From Thelonectria olida (Eukaryota > Ascomycota > Sordariomycetes > Hypocreales > Nectriaceae): a stretch of DNA of 64,000 nt. The notes under the pieces were generated by a model that worked only from the letters and a program-made list of their open reading frames with translations, was not told the origin of the DNA and made no database searches. Position 1 is the stretch's first letter. Each line of letters begins with the position of its first letter. Position numbers and translations under genes: made by a program. The stretch lies in assembly GCA_020736575.1 (NCBI GenBank), contig JAGPYM010000002.1, forward strand, positions 1,612,001-1,676,000, written 5' to 3'. This document shows positions 1 through 11,200 of the stretch, in pieces.

Positions 1-580
1 TTGTCAAAGACATCCACGCCCCCGAGCTCCTCAAGCCGCTTCATAAGACCGGAGGTAATGTTCAGGTTCTCGATCATGTAGGCAATGGTCTTGCCCGCAC
101 CTGAACGGGAGCCTTGCCAGTCGAACTCGATGCGCGCATCCGTCAGGCCGTCCCAAACCTGCATCTCATGATAGTCCTGGATCCGCTCGCGCTTCATGTG
201 CTTCCATGCTCCGATGGCGTTGAGAAATTGGGCCGACGCCGGGGTGAGAGAGCTGCATCGGTTTGAGAATTGGGTCGGCGGGAGGTTAAACGACGAGACT
301 TTGGCGAGGTCTTGCGCTTCGACGAGGGCGACTCGGAGGCCGGAGGTAGCGGGATTGGCTCCTACAACGATGTCAGGTATGTTTGGAAGAGCGTGCGGGA
401 TCCAATCGTACGGAGGGCAGTGAGCAGACTCAGGCCGGCTGGACCTCCTCCGACGCAGACGACATCATAGATGTTGTCGTGGGATGTGGAATAGGCCCGG
501 CGCAATTGAGACCGGTGCTGGCGGACACAGCTCCGACAGACGAAGCCGGGCTTTGCCAGGAGAGACCGCCTTGCAAGCAT
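1..580 (-). CDS. COQ6: COQ6 ubiquinone-biosynthesis FAD monooxygenase, 5' part (truncated by window edge)
   Basis: Flavin monooxygenase of coenzyme Q synthesis, acting on the matrix face of the inner mitochondrial membrane; the family performs the C5 ring hydroxylation. Exons lie at 412-580 and 1-361, read on the minus strand, with a 50-nt intron at 362-411 (GTACGA...TTGTAG). The N-terminus MLARRSLLAKPGFVCRSC is basic and free of acidic residues, as in a mitochondrial presequence. It is followed by the Rossmann FAD motif VCVGGGPAGLS, and after the intron by NPATSGLRVALVEAQ. The ATG at 580 has a good context (ACAATGC); codons upstream stay open but offer only TTG. The C-terminal part lies beyond base 1. 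Recognition of COQ6 over other UbiH-type enzymes rests on the N-terminal half only. Confidence 0.85.
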
Positions 581-1171
581 TGTGAGTCGAAAACTTGAAT
601 TGACCTTCAAACGAATGTCGTCTCATAGAATTGAGTCGCCAACACCAAGAACGGCTTAGAACGAAGTGGGACGATCTTCAAAGCTCCCCGTCAAAGGTCA
701 TCCCTCCAGTGGTTCGAGAGTCGCCAGACTATAGTGTGGCGTCTGGTGTGGCGGTGCGGTTCCGTGGCGGTGCACATTTCTCAAGCCGGAGCTGGGTCAA
801 GTGACAGGGAAGTCGCAACTATTTTCCTTGTTCCAGGTTGCCACAGACAACGGCGCCATTGCGTCAAGGGTTCTTCATCAACACCTGTCCACAGAACGGG
901 TCGCATTCCAAAGGGCCATCACCCCACCACTTTTTCTCGTTGACTTTTCAAATCTTTTCCTGGTGCGTCTGTGTACCTGGTGATCGCGACTTAATCTACG
1001 CGGTTCGCTTTGTGCATATTTGGCTTCAGGGAGACGATCTGCCCTCCTCCGTGATTCACCCACCACAGCTTACACGCGTGAAACGTGAACAAGCCCCCTC
1101 CCATCTCCCATCTCGCACATCGCAAGACATCTTCATCATCGCCTTGCCGTCCAAACAAGTAAACAAACACA
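581..1171. promoter_or_regulatory. Divergent promoter region between COQ6 and SRC1
   Basis: A 591-bp spacer between the COQ6 start (minus) and the SRC1 start (plus) should hold both promoters. The last ~100 bases before 1172 are C/T-rich with CATCTCCCATCTCGCACATC-type runs, as is common in fungal 5' leaders. No TATA box or named factor site is convincing. Small open frames here look random. Confidence 0.5.
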
Positions 1172-3387
1172 ATGGCGGACGTCGAGGATTATCTTCAGGA
1201 TGGCTTCGACCCGCGCAGCGTGACCATGCCACGCCTGCGCTCCATCCTCGTCACTCACAACATCGAATACCCCGCAACGGCAAAGAAAGGCCAGCTGGTC
1301 GACTTGGTCAACGACTATGTCATGCCAAAGGCTCCCAAGCTCCGCGCCGAGAGAGCGAGAGCCAAGCGATCCAGCATGGGCATCATCAATGCTGGTAGCG
1401 AGGAAGATAATGGTCTTTGGGATGATAGCGATCTTCTTCCCCCACCATCATCGACGCGGCGATCGAGGTCTCCCCGGAAAACATCCACGCGCATTAAAGT
1501 TGAGCAGGATGATATGACGACCCCCGCCAGAAGCCCCGCGAAGCGAGCCACCCGATCCGTGAGCAGAGCGCTTTCGCACACCGACGAGCCAGATGTTCGC
1601 GACTACGAGACGCCTAAGTCGGTCCGTCGTAGCCGCAGAACGGTCACGCCCTCGGTCAAATCGGAGCCAGACGAGGACCACCTTCCCGTCCCAGACGATC
1701 ATGAAGAAAGCGTCTTTACATACGATAACCCTTTCCAAAGTGGCAGCACCCCCCCACAGACCAAAACGCCGACAAACCGACGACGAACGACAGGTGGCGA
1801 TACCGCTAAGAGCACCAAGTCCACCTCGAGACGTCAGACTGACGACTACATGGATACGCTCCAAACTCCCAGAGTCCGCCCACGAACACCAAATCTGCGT
1901 AACCGCACCCCTGAACCCCGCGCTCTGACTCCCGAGGAAAGCGACGAGGAGGACTCCGAAATTGAGTACGAAATCGGAACTGGAGAGGAATTTACTCCGG
2001 ATGAGCAGCTGGAGCTGGATCAAGCGGCCAGCCGAGGAGAAATGTCGATCGAACCTCGCAAGGCTACTCGACCTGCCCGCAAGACCAACTTGAAGGGGCC
2101 ATTCTTTGCCCTGTTTCTTGCCATACTCGGCGCCTACCTGGCATGGTACAGACAGGAAAAGATCGCTGTTGGCTACTGTGGACTTGGACGACCAGCAAAG
2201 AAACTCATCCCTGAAGAGGTTCCTATTCCCGAATTTCTAGAGCCCATCATTGAGACTTATATCGAGCCTCAATGTGAGCCCTGCCCTCAGCATGCCTACT
2301 GTTACGGGGACTTCAGTGTCCGCTGTGAGCCAGACTTTGTCCTCCAGCCACATCCTTTCTCTCTTGGTGGATTGGTTCCCCTTCCTCCCACCTGTGAGCC
2401 TGATGGAGAAAAGGCACGTCGTGTTCAGGCAGTTGCTGATAAGGCCATTGAAGAACTCAGAGACCGCCGAGCCAAATTTGAATGTGGTGAATTGCTCAAT
2501 GAGGACGGTCAAAAGGAGGAATCGCCGGGCATTCCTGAGGAGGAACTCAAGCAAAGTGTCAGCAGGAAGCGCTCTAAGCGACTCAACAGCGAGGAGTTCG
2601 ACGAGCTTTGGGCAGCTGCCATCGGCGAGGTCACTGCCAGGGAAGAAGTCGAGGTCGAAGTGGTTGAGACGACGACGACGACGACATCAAAGACTACGTA
2701 AGTTGCTAATTCCCTTTTTATACTGCTGCGCCGACATCGTTCCATCATTTCTTTAATCGTTTTCTGACCAAAAAAACTAACCAGATCTACCATTGACCCT
2801 ACAGACCGTCCGATTCCCCCTCCCTTCCAGACCGCAGGCTATCGTCGACGTCTCTCGCTCGCCTTCCGCTCACCTGCGCGCTCAAGCGCTCCCTCCGACT
2901 CAGCCTGGCGAGATATCGATTCCCAATTGGACTTCTGATTTCCTCTATCCTTGCTGTTTTGTATATGCGGGCTCGGTACCGCAAGCATATTGCAACCTCT
3001 GCTCAGGTCCCTGCTCTTGTTGACCTGGTTCTTGGCAGGTTGGCCAACCAGAAAGAGCTGGGCGAAGAAGGCATTGATGATCCTTGGTTGTTCCTGCCAA
3101 ACTTGAGAGACGATGTGCTGCGAGCCATTCACTCCCTATCTGAACGGGAACGAATCTGGCAAAGAGTCAAAGCCGTCGTCGAGCTGAACAGCAATGTTCG
3201 AACGAGTCAAAGAGAAGGTCGAAGCGGCGAAGTAGGGCGTGCCTGGGAGTGGATTGGCCCCGTCGCAGGTGAAGGGGCCAGGAGACGGCGGAGCGGAAGA
3301 GTGTCTCTTGGCCCAGAAGTTAATGCTGGGACTCCGGAGCCGGCTCCAGAAGTCAAGAAATGGGAGGAGGCGAGGCCAATTTACTAA
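1172..3387 (+). CDS. SRC1: SRC1/HEH-type inner nuclear membrane protein (HeH/LEM and MSC domains)
   Basis: Inner nuclear membrane protein of the Src1/Heh (LEM2/MAN1) family, which tethers chromatin to the nuclear envelope and supports pore-complex quality control. Exons are 1172-2697 and 2805-3387, with a 107-nt intron (GTAAGT...CCCTACAG); the spliced product is 702 residues. An N-terminal HeH helix-extension-helix spans about residues 14-50. A long basic, Ser/Arg/Thr-rich nucleoplasmic linker and an acidic patch follow. TM1 is at about 309-328 (FFALFLAILGAYLAW), then a lumenal domain with a CEPCPQHAYC cysteine cluster. TM2, at about 548-563 (FPIGLLISSILAVLYM), lies in exon 2, followed by the C-terminal MSC domain with a conserved NSNVRT motif. 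The start has a strong context (ACAATGG). The domain order matches the family fully. Confidence 0.92.
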
Positions 3388-4332
3388 GGCCCAAGTTTTA
3401 ATCTGTCTTTATTCCGACTGTCGATACCTTTGACTGGTCGCCGTATTTCTTTGTACGTATTTAATGGTCCTGTCGTTATCGTCGCGGGGGTGGTGTTGGA
3501 TCTTGGACTATTCCCGCCATAGAGCAAACGGCACTCTGGCTCGGCGTTGGGGTATTTTCTATATATCATTTGTAAACTCATTCTTTATCACCAAGTCCAC
3601 GCAAACTCGTCATGCCATCTTCGTCTCCCACACTCAGCTGGCCTGACCCTCAAGGCCGTCTCTTTCCAGCATAGGAGACTACTTCGTCTGCACGGTCGGC
3701 AAGGGTACTCTCAATATGCTCACGCTTCACGACTCCATCAAGTACGAAAACGACCCTTATTGCCGATCTGGCCTCCTACTGGTATACCAAGTTGGACAAC
3801 TTCCAGGGGCAGACGTCGCCAGCAAACGGGATTGTCAGCTAAGTTCCCTTTGCTACGGTTGGCGCAGACTGCGACGCGAGACTCTTAGTAAACCAGCTCA
3901 GGGGGAGATAGTGCCATGGCGATGAAGACACTTCATCTGCATACGGTTCAACTTAGATAGTACACAGTCACAATATGAGGACATAGACAAGACGAGAGCA
4001 TGAATATCAACATGGTTCATTTCGTACGTTCAGCGATTGCAGCTATTGGAGCTATGTTTGGTATATGTGTAATCATCCCGCTCTGAACAACGCGCGCTGT
4101 CAATGATTCGCTGCAGATGCGACAATTCCCAGACGCAAGGAAACGATATCAAGAAACTCCAGGCGCCATCATCAGTGCGGCCTTCTCTTTCATATCCTGG
4201 CACGCTCACCCTAATCATTCCCTCTCTTTCCATATATCCCTCTAAAAATTCCCTTAGGCTCATACCCATTTTCCAGCCATCATTTCTAATACTTTCTTTT
4301 TATTCCTTTGTCATTCAAAATGCCCATGCTCT
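3388..4332. other. Convergent intergenic region with possible coding relic
   Basis: This 945-bp spacer separates two convergent genes. At 3641-3670 there is a good intron-end signature (CCTGACCCTCAAGG...TTTCCAG). It precedes about 60 open codons ending near 3842 in one frame (…ADLASYWYTKLDNFQG…). No start, partner exon or family could be found, so this may be a decayed C-terminal exon or chance. The remainder is AT-leaning 3' flank. Confidence 0.3.
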
Positions 4333-7300
4333 TCACTGTTCACTGTAGGATGTGCTGGGGCGGTTATCCCATTCCTGGTCAAGTCGCAGAGCCCGCCAAC
4401 GGTAGGGCACGAGAGCGTTGCGCAGGCCAATGTCCTGGAGGCGCTGCTCACGAAGGCCAAGCCAGCCGGCCGAAGGTTGTCGACGGTGGCCTCTGAGTCC
4501 TGGGCGTCCGAGTCCTGGGTGTCCGAGGCCAATGGCACTCTTGGGCGGCGCATCAATGGGGGAGTGATTGTGGGATGCCCACTCGGGTCCGGGAATCTCT
4601 GTGTCAATCTCGAGTGTCAGAGCAGTCGAGTAGCGGCGCTCGGGCAGGGTGTTTGTGCGTGGGCGAGGGCGGAGCGTGACAGGAGGCTCAAATCGAGGGG
4701 GTTCATGGTGCTCCTCGAAGTGCGAAACCGAATGGGAACGTTCCTCGGGAGTAAGGAGCTTCTCCATCAAGGGGGTCGACACTGATCGCGTCCCAAGAGC
4801 ACGAGTTTCGTAACTCAAGGCAAACTCCTTGGGGGGTTCCTCTTCCTCAGCTTCCTCCACGACAGGCTCGAGCATGGGAGAAGAAGCGAGGCTAAAAACG
4901 GCCCCAGATTGATGGTCTGGTTCCTCGGAGGCAGCAGCCTTAGTATGCTCCGCGAGCGGGGTGAAGTAGTCCTTAGCCTCGGAGATCACGGGCAACTCGG
5001 GCTCTGTTTCCTCAGACACTTTAGGCTCTTCGTCCTTAAAAGCTATCTCCTTCTGGGCCTTCTCCTCGAGAGTCACCTCCTTGGGGACCTCCTTGGCCTG
5101 GTCATGCAAAGAGATGCCAGAGTCACTAGAGCTACGAAGAGCATCCAGTCGAGGGATGTCGTCAACCTTAACTAGGTCCTCTCGTCGCTCTTCCACATCA
5201 ATGACCGAATCCTCAGCAACAAGGACAGGTAGGGTCTCTCTTGTTGAAGCCTCGACTTCAAGCTGCGCCTTCTTGACCTCAGTTTTCACCTCATGATGAT
5301 CGTGAGGAGGCTCGGGGAAATTATCGATGATGACATTCACCTTGGTCTCCTCAGTGACTTCTGATGCTGGCGCAACATCAGGCTCGACAGCTTCAACTGG
5401 GACCGCGACTTCTTCGGAGACGGTCTCGGTTGTCTGTTGCTCAGACTTGACTTCGGGTTCGACTTCAGCTGGAACTTCCTTGGGGGGTTCCGGGCTCTTG
5501 TCCTTAGACTCCTTCGTCACATCGATGGGCTTTGCAAGCGTTTCTGTAGGCTTCTCTTCCTCATGAATGCTAGGAGAAGTGCTGCTTCCAACGCTCGTCT
5601 CAGACTTTGAGCTGACTTCTACCTCTTGCGGCATCAGGCTAGAGGTGGCTGGTTGTGAAGTCTCAGCGGCATCCACGATCTCCCACTGCTCTTCATGGGA
5701 GCTCTCAGGCTTCTCGGCCGGGGTAGAGGTGGGAATCTCGACAGGAGCAGCCTCCTTAGAAACCGAGGCTACCTCTTCAGGCTTAGAATCAACAGGTGTA
5801 GCCTCGAGTCTAGTCTCGGTCTGGACAGAGGCGACAGCAACCTCTGCAGGCTTCACGGATTGCTCTTCAGGCTTCTCGGTGGCAATCGGTGCGGTTGAGT
5901 CCACGACAGAAGTGGCAGGGTCTTCAGACTTCGTGGTTTGCGCGGCCGTAATAATTGCGGCCTCTTGAAGCGTCTCTTCTTTACGGGGTGCAGTCGCAGT
6001 CGAGCTCGTAACCTCGTTGAGTGCTGGATCCACGTTTCCAGACAGATCAGGCATTCGGGTATCCAGAGACCGTCGTGTCACCTTCCTCTCAAGATTTTCG
6101 GCAGGTTGTTCCTTTGTGAGCTGAATCGGTTCGTCCTCGGGGTACCGGTGGAACTCGGTCACTCCACGAGCAATGGCGTCCACATCGTTCTGCTCTTCGT
6201 AGATGACTCTTCGGCCGTCATCAATAATGCGCAAGCCCTCGTTGGACTGGTCCTGGGGCATGGCCCGCGCGGACTGGGGAGTAACGACAATGCTGTCACG
6301 CGGACTGATGCTATCAGTATCTACCAGACTCGGGGTAGACGGGGGTTCGGACTGGTGTTCTTCTTCGTTGGCAATGAAATCAGCCATGTAGCCATACTTC
6401 TTGGCCATTTCCACGCCAGATGGCACACGTGCAAGATCAACCGGGGCAACGCTGGCGGGGCTCGAAGGGGCCAGAGAGGGCTCACGGAGGCTATTTTGAG
6501 CAAGCTTCTTGTTGAGAGTGTGGTCGGAGCGCACGCTTCCGCTGCCCAAGGACTCCGCCCTGGAATGGTTTGAGTGTGCTCGGGTAGAGTTTTCGGGTCG
6601 GGTGATGTTCTCTGGTTGAGTGTTATCTCTGGGACCTGCTGAAGCGCCGGTAGCTCGAATTTTCAAGTTTGGCAAGTAGTCGGTGCAGTCGAGAGAGCAC
6701 GTGTCTTTGCACAGCATGGTGATGTCGGCTCGGATTCGCTCCTTAAGCTGAAACTCGAGGGCCCTTCTCTCCAGGTCAGGAGAACTATACTTCTCACAAG
6801 GTATGTTGTCATCGCCGCCGGCACCATCGAGGAAACCATCAAAGATGAGGTGACCTCGTTTGTGGACCGTCATGGTAGCCAAAGCATCCTCGTGGCTTTC
6901 TAGAACATTGCTAATGCCAGCCTGGAGACGCTCCATAATGGCTTCCACGGTCTGGCGACAATAGGTAACGGAAGAGTCGAGACGAACTGTCAATGGCTCA
7001 TGAACCGACCAGTTTTGACCACGCAGTTCACGAATGCGGAGAGTGAGATCATCCAGACCCCGGAGGGACTTGTCAGACATGTCACGGGCCTTTTCCAGTT
7101 TTGCCTTGACAGCATTGGCGAATTCGTCAAAATCACGACCATTTGGATCGTTGAAGAGGACCTTGCTGGTCTGGATGCGGTGGGAGAAGTAGTTGTAGTC
7201 AGGGCCAAGGTTGTTTCTTACCTTGACCATGACATCAACGGCACCATCTTCGACGTGACTGCAGCCTCCGCTTCCTTCGAAACCGTTGCAAGTACGATGA

Positions 7301-8220
7301 CGCTTGTCAAACTTGCGTTTCCAGGAGTCGACGGGGTCGATGATGAGGTTGGAGACACGAGTAGTGAGTTCCTCGCCCAGGAGGAGAGTCAAGGGGGTAG
7401 GCTGGCGACTGTCAATCTTGATGGAGGCATTGCGGTTCTCAGGATAGCGAGTAGCACAGCGACTACGCAGGAACAGCTCAATAGAGTAGCCTGGCACCAA
7501 CTCGAATGCCTGAGTGGAGTGGACGAAACGAGATCGGGGGATACAGTTGGTGGGCTGGGGCCGGCCGGTGTAAGGCCGGACCATTTCCGCATCTGCGTCT
7601 ACGGGCTCGGCCTCCGGTGATTCAGGCCATCGGAAACCCGGGTCGTGGCGGACGAGGAAAAGACCAACAATGCGATCAATAGCGGAGAGGACCTCACGGG
7701 CATCGTCGGCGGTCGGGGCGTACTCCTGGAAGGAACGCAGAGACTTTTCGACAAGGGTCAGGCCGTCTCGCTCAACACGATATGTAATGCGGTAGCGTAG
7801 CGGCTTGACATCCCGGTGGGGCTTTCGCAGCGGGTCGAGAGCAGTGCAGTCATGGCGGCTGATGAGCTCGGTGGAGCAATGTTGCAGGCGAGAGAGCAGA
7901 GCCTGGCACACACGGTCTGAGGCTTGAAGCTGCGGCGAGGCCTCATAGTCGCGAACGTGCTCTTGTTTGAGGGGGGCCTCGAAGTGAATCTGGACGTGGA
8001 CTCGTAGACAAGGCTTCTTGACCTTGGGCGACGAGGGTGACGGAGGCGCTGTGGTCGAGAGCGAGGTGGGAAGGCCAGTAGAAGGCCGGATCAGGTCCGA
8101 ATTCCGGTTCTTTTTGCGGCCGAGTAGTGGGAAGCGGCGCTTCACTGAGCCGAACGTAGATGAGGGCGAAGAAGATGCGACCGACTGGCCATCTGAGGTG
8201 CTAGGCCGGCGAAGCGGCAT
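4333..8220 (-). CDS. Large uncharacterised protein with E/V/P/T-rich repetitive C-terminal half
   Basis: A 1295-residue intronless frame starting at an ATG at 8220 (AAGATGCCG). The function is not recognised. The N-terminus is low-complexity and basic (PSTSDGQSVASSSPSS…RRFPLLGRKKN). A folded-looking block follows at about residues 70-560. It has CLRVHVQIHFEAPLKQEHVR near its start and helical, mixed-charge sequence further on. Residues about 560-1150 are disordered, dominated by Glu, Val, Pro, Thr and Ser in loose repeats (KPEE, EVTEE, PPKE). The C-terminus regains order with a Gly/Leu/Arg-rich motif (GLGHPGLGRPGLRGHRR) and LREQRLQDIGLRNAL. No membrane segment or signal peptide is visible. 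I believe similar proteins occur in other Sordariomycetes, but that needs a search. The uninterrupted frame and domain structure make it a real gene. Confidence 0.85.
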   Translation of the reverse strand: MPLRRPSTSDGQSVASSSPSSTFGSVKRRFPLLGRKKNRNSDLIRPSTGLPTSLSTTAPPSPSSPKVKKPCLRVHVQIHFEAPLKQEHVRDYEASPQLQASDRVCQALLSRLQHCSTELISRHDCTALDPLRKPHRDVKPLRYRITYRVERDGLTLVEKSLRSFQEYAPTADDAREVLSAIDRIVGLFLVRHDPGFRWPESPEAEPVDADAEMVRPYTGRPQPTNCIPRSRFVHSTQAFELVPGYSIELFLRSRCATRYPENRNASIKIDSRQPTPLTLLLGEELTTRVSNLIIDPVDSWKRKFDKRHRTCNGFEGSGGCSHVEDGAVDVMVKVRNNLGPDYNYFSHRIQTSKVLFNDPNGRDFDEFANAVKAKLEKARDMSDKSLRGLDDLTLRIRELRGQNWSVHEPLTVRLDSSVTYCRQTVEAIMERLQAGISNVLESHEDALATMTVHKRGHLIFDGFLDGAGGDDNIPCEKYSSPDLERRALEFQLKERIRADITMLCKDTCSLDCTDYLPNLKIRATGASAGPRDNTQPENITRPENSTRAHSNHSRAESLGSGSVRSDHTLNKKLAQNSLREPSLAPSSPASVAPVDLARVPSGVEMAKKYGYMADFIANEEEHQSEPPSTPSLVDTDSISPRDSIVVTPQSARAMPQDQSNEGLRIIDDGRRVIYEEQNDVDAIARGVTEFHRYPEDEPIQLTKEQPAENLERKVTRRSLDTRMPDLSGNVDPALNEVTSSTATAPRKEETLQEAAIITAAQTTKSEDPATSVVDSTAPIATEKPEEQSVKPAEVAVASVQTETRLEATPVDSKPEEVASVSKEAAPVEIPTSTPAEKPESSHEEQWEIVDAAETSQPATSSLMPQEVEVSSKSETSVGSSTSPSIHEEEKPTETLAKPIDVTKESKDKSPEPPKEVPAEVEPEVKSEQQTTETVSEEVAVPVEAVEPDVAPASEVTEETKVNVIIDNFPEPPHDHHEVKTEVKKAQLEVEASTRETLPVLVAEDSVIDVEERREDLVKVDDIPRLDALRSSSDSGISLHDQAKEVPKEVTLEEKAQKEIAFKDEEPKVSEETEPELPVISEAKDYFTPLAEHTKAAASEEPDHQSGAVFSLASSPMLEPVVEEAEEEEPPKEFALSYETRALGTRSVSTPLMEKLLTPEERSHSVSHFEEHHEPPRFEPPVTLRPRPRTNTLPERRYSTALTLEIDTEIPGPEWASHNHSPIDAPPKSAIGLGHPGLGRPGLRGHRRQPSAGWLGLREQRLQDIGLRNALVPYRWRALRLDQEWDNRPSTSYSEQ

Positions 8221-11200
8221 CTTGACTTGGTTTTACCAGTATTCCTTTACTAAATTCCTTGGTGAGAGGGTTTTGGATTTTTTTTTCCTCGGAGGATTTC
8301 GAAAGAAGTCGAATTGGGCGCAGGGAGAAAAGAGAGAAAAAAGATGTAACTCTCAGCGAGCAGACTGGGCCATGAAGCTCGTTCCAGAGCAATTGATGGC
8401 CGGCGAAGCCTGACGAGTGTTCGCAGCAAGTCGAACTCTGCAGCAAGTTCGCAGAAAACAAAAAGAAAAGAGAAGAAGAGGAAGTTGAACGAGTTCGCGT
8501 CCAAGGGAGGGGAGTCGCGAGGGCGTCTGAAGGAGAAGGCGGGAAAAAAAAGAAAAGCCCTGCAAGGGTCTGAAGGAGGGCAGGCAGGAGCTTGGGAGCG
8601 AGGGATGTGCCCAGGGCGGGGACGAAGGCGGGGGACGAGGAGGTTGACGAGGACGGGAGGTTGACCACGGCGCAAGGAGGTCGAGTCTTCGAGATAGTGG
8701 CGGATTTGGATGGGGAAAAGGCGGGCCAAATATGCGGTCGGTCGGGTCAAAATCGGGCTCGGTATATTTTGTACTGATTTATTCCCTTTGTAACTTAGGC
8801 ATATGTATGTCGTTTTAATACCTCGACTTGTCGTTTCTTGGATGCGTGCGTTGGCCTCCCGCTCGCTCGTGCTAAAGAGGCTGCTGCAAAACTTGGGTTG
8901 GGTGGGCTACTTTATGCAAGCTATTGCTGACGACGGCAATAGTCTCGGAAGGGGGCGAACCACTTTACAAAATAGGAGAATAATGAACGATCTCAGTGCG
9001 GACAGGAGGTGTCGATTGAGAAGAGGGAATATTAACAAAAAGTCCAGAGTATTCGTAGAAGAAGTCGAGAGTGAGAGCCGAGAGAGAGACGGAGGAAGAG
9101 GAAGCTCTGGAGGAAATGGACACCAACGGGCGCATGAGCGAGGCGGGTCTTTAAAAAGGGTACATATATCTGCACTCCTCTCAAATGTCAGATGCCAATG
9201 CCAATGCCAATGCCAATGCCAATGGCCCTCGAGTTGGGCCAGGGCGGTTTCCCCGGCTGAAAAGTGGCTTTGTACCAGGTTCCAGTGTTGTCTTTCTCTC
9301 AGGCTTCTCTCCAAATCCATCTGCCATCATGCTTTCTTCCAGTCCGGGGTTCCTAGAAAGTGGACTGTCATCATGCGTACCGGGACGCGCCGGCGGGGCT
9401 CTCCTCGGTATCATGCCACGACTCGACGACGCGGGCGAACCCATGTCGAGCATTTTTACAGGGCGAATTTCGTTTCGTCTTCCTTTGGGATTGCATCCGG
9501 TGCCTGTTTCGTCATTGCTGTTGTTGGTGTTGGTTGTGCGCGTTGTCATCTTCTTACTGATCGAAGCTGTTCCTCAGACACTTCATCATGGTCGTCAATG
9601 GCCTCCCGATGGCGACCCAATGCACACACCCTCCAGCACCCCTGAACAAAAGCCCGACATTCGGCTCAGGAGGGGCGCAGCACGCAAGTAAACAACCCAG
9701 TAAACCAGTGCCGCGGGTTCAGATCAGACCAAAGGAATCATCAGGCCCGGATTGGATCTCTGGCTTGGGGAGAGGTCAGGAATGCGGCCATTTGGCGTCC
9801 TAGGGCGGCCAGTCGTGTGGCGTGATTTGACCGCGGTTTAATCGCGTGCACAAGCCAGGCGCTTGTTCAGCGGCTACCTTTTGGGGGGTCCACGACAACG
9901 GAGGTTGGAGGGGGGGCTTTTTGGGGGTCACCTCAGAGCTCAGCTCTGCACGAGTTCCCGTTTTACTTCGATCATGATGGATCGGCAATATTGATGCAGC
10001 TATTGGTGTTCGCTGATTGGACTGGATGTGAATTCATTGCATTCTTGGAGGCTCAGTAAGGTTCCACGTTGTAGTCAGCTGTCGTGGGTTCAGCCAGCCC
10101 AAGTCAACAGCCACCCAAATATTCTTTCCTGAACAAGCCGGTGTGTCTGAGAAGGTTTTGCCGGATAGCGGACTCTTAGGGCAGGCACTCCGGGTAGGTT
10201 CCCGTCCCGCTGACAACCGTCACGGGCAGGAACGGACGGGTGAGGTCGTGTGTCTTCCGTACCTAGGAAGGAGTCTTGGTGGAGTCCCGCTGAAGACTCG
10301 ATTCACTTGCAGAGCTAACAACTTGGCAAGGCAAGTGCTCTGAACTTTTCACCTCCACTCCGTGTCTCCTGTCGGGATCCATCCTCCATACATCGTCTGA
10401 TGTGCGTCCAGCCGCCCAATTCCACCCGAGAAGCTTCATGTTCAGACTCTGGCTCGAGCTTCAAATCCAGGGCCTTTCCGCTCATTTTTTTTCTTCCCTT
10501 TATCAGTGCTCACTTATCGAATCATTTCTGTTCTTCCAGCTGAACAATTGACTATGGGGATATTCTCCAGCCCTTGTCTCTCAGCCATCTCCCTCGCATC
10601 CCCGCTTTCGAAAGGAACGCTCAAGAGATTGTGTTCCGATATTACGAACCAAATCGTTGTCGAGACTCGCTTCCAGCTCCTCCAAAAGTCTCGGCCGCGT
10701 CTTGACTCAAGGATTTTTTTTTCCTTTTTCTTTTCTCATTTTTCCCCGTGGAAACACACCAATTGGAGCCGAAAACCAACTATGGGTCAGCATATGCTTT
10801 CAGTTCCTGCGGTGAAGCAATGTGCTCCGTCGTCTTACAGTAGCTTGTCTGCACCAAGACTAACACAGGATGATCGCCACGAGTCGAAGACTTTGCCGCC
10901 TCCACTGAACGTCTATCTGCGTTACTTCGTTGCAAAGGGAAAAAAGCATCCGAAGGACACTGTGAGAGTTCCCTCCCGGCCTGTCACATTTTTTCCTCTG
11001 CGGCGTAGTCGAGGTATCTGTTCAGATTCGTACAGACGACAGAAGTGGTGGTGCTAGTGTGAAGGCGGGAAGGGCCCTCCAGCCAATGCCCAGCCATCTC
11101 GAGAAAGTTCTGGAGTCCAGCCAGCCTCTTGCATTTAGTCTTGTCTATTCTAGGCTTCTCCCCGTTGCCTCATTGAAACAGTGGTTGCTTGATCCGCCGT

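Noticed and set aside
8803..9691. Three overlapping frames of 122-280 codons around the ATGCCA repeat
   Set aside because: They occupy both strands over the same bases, owe part of their length to the hexamer repeat and contain no domain, splice sites or credible composition.
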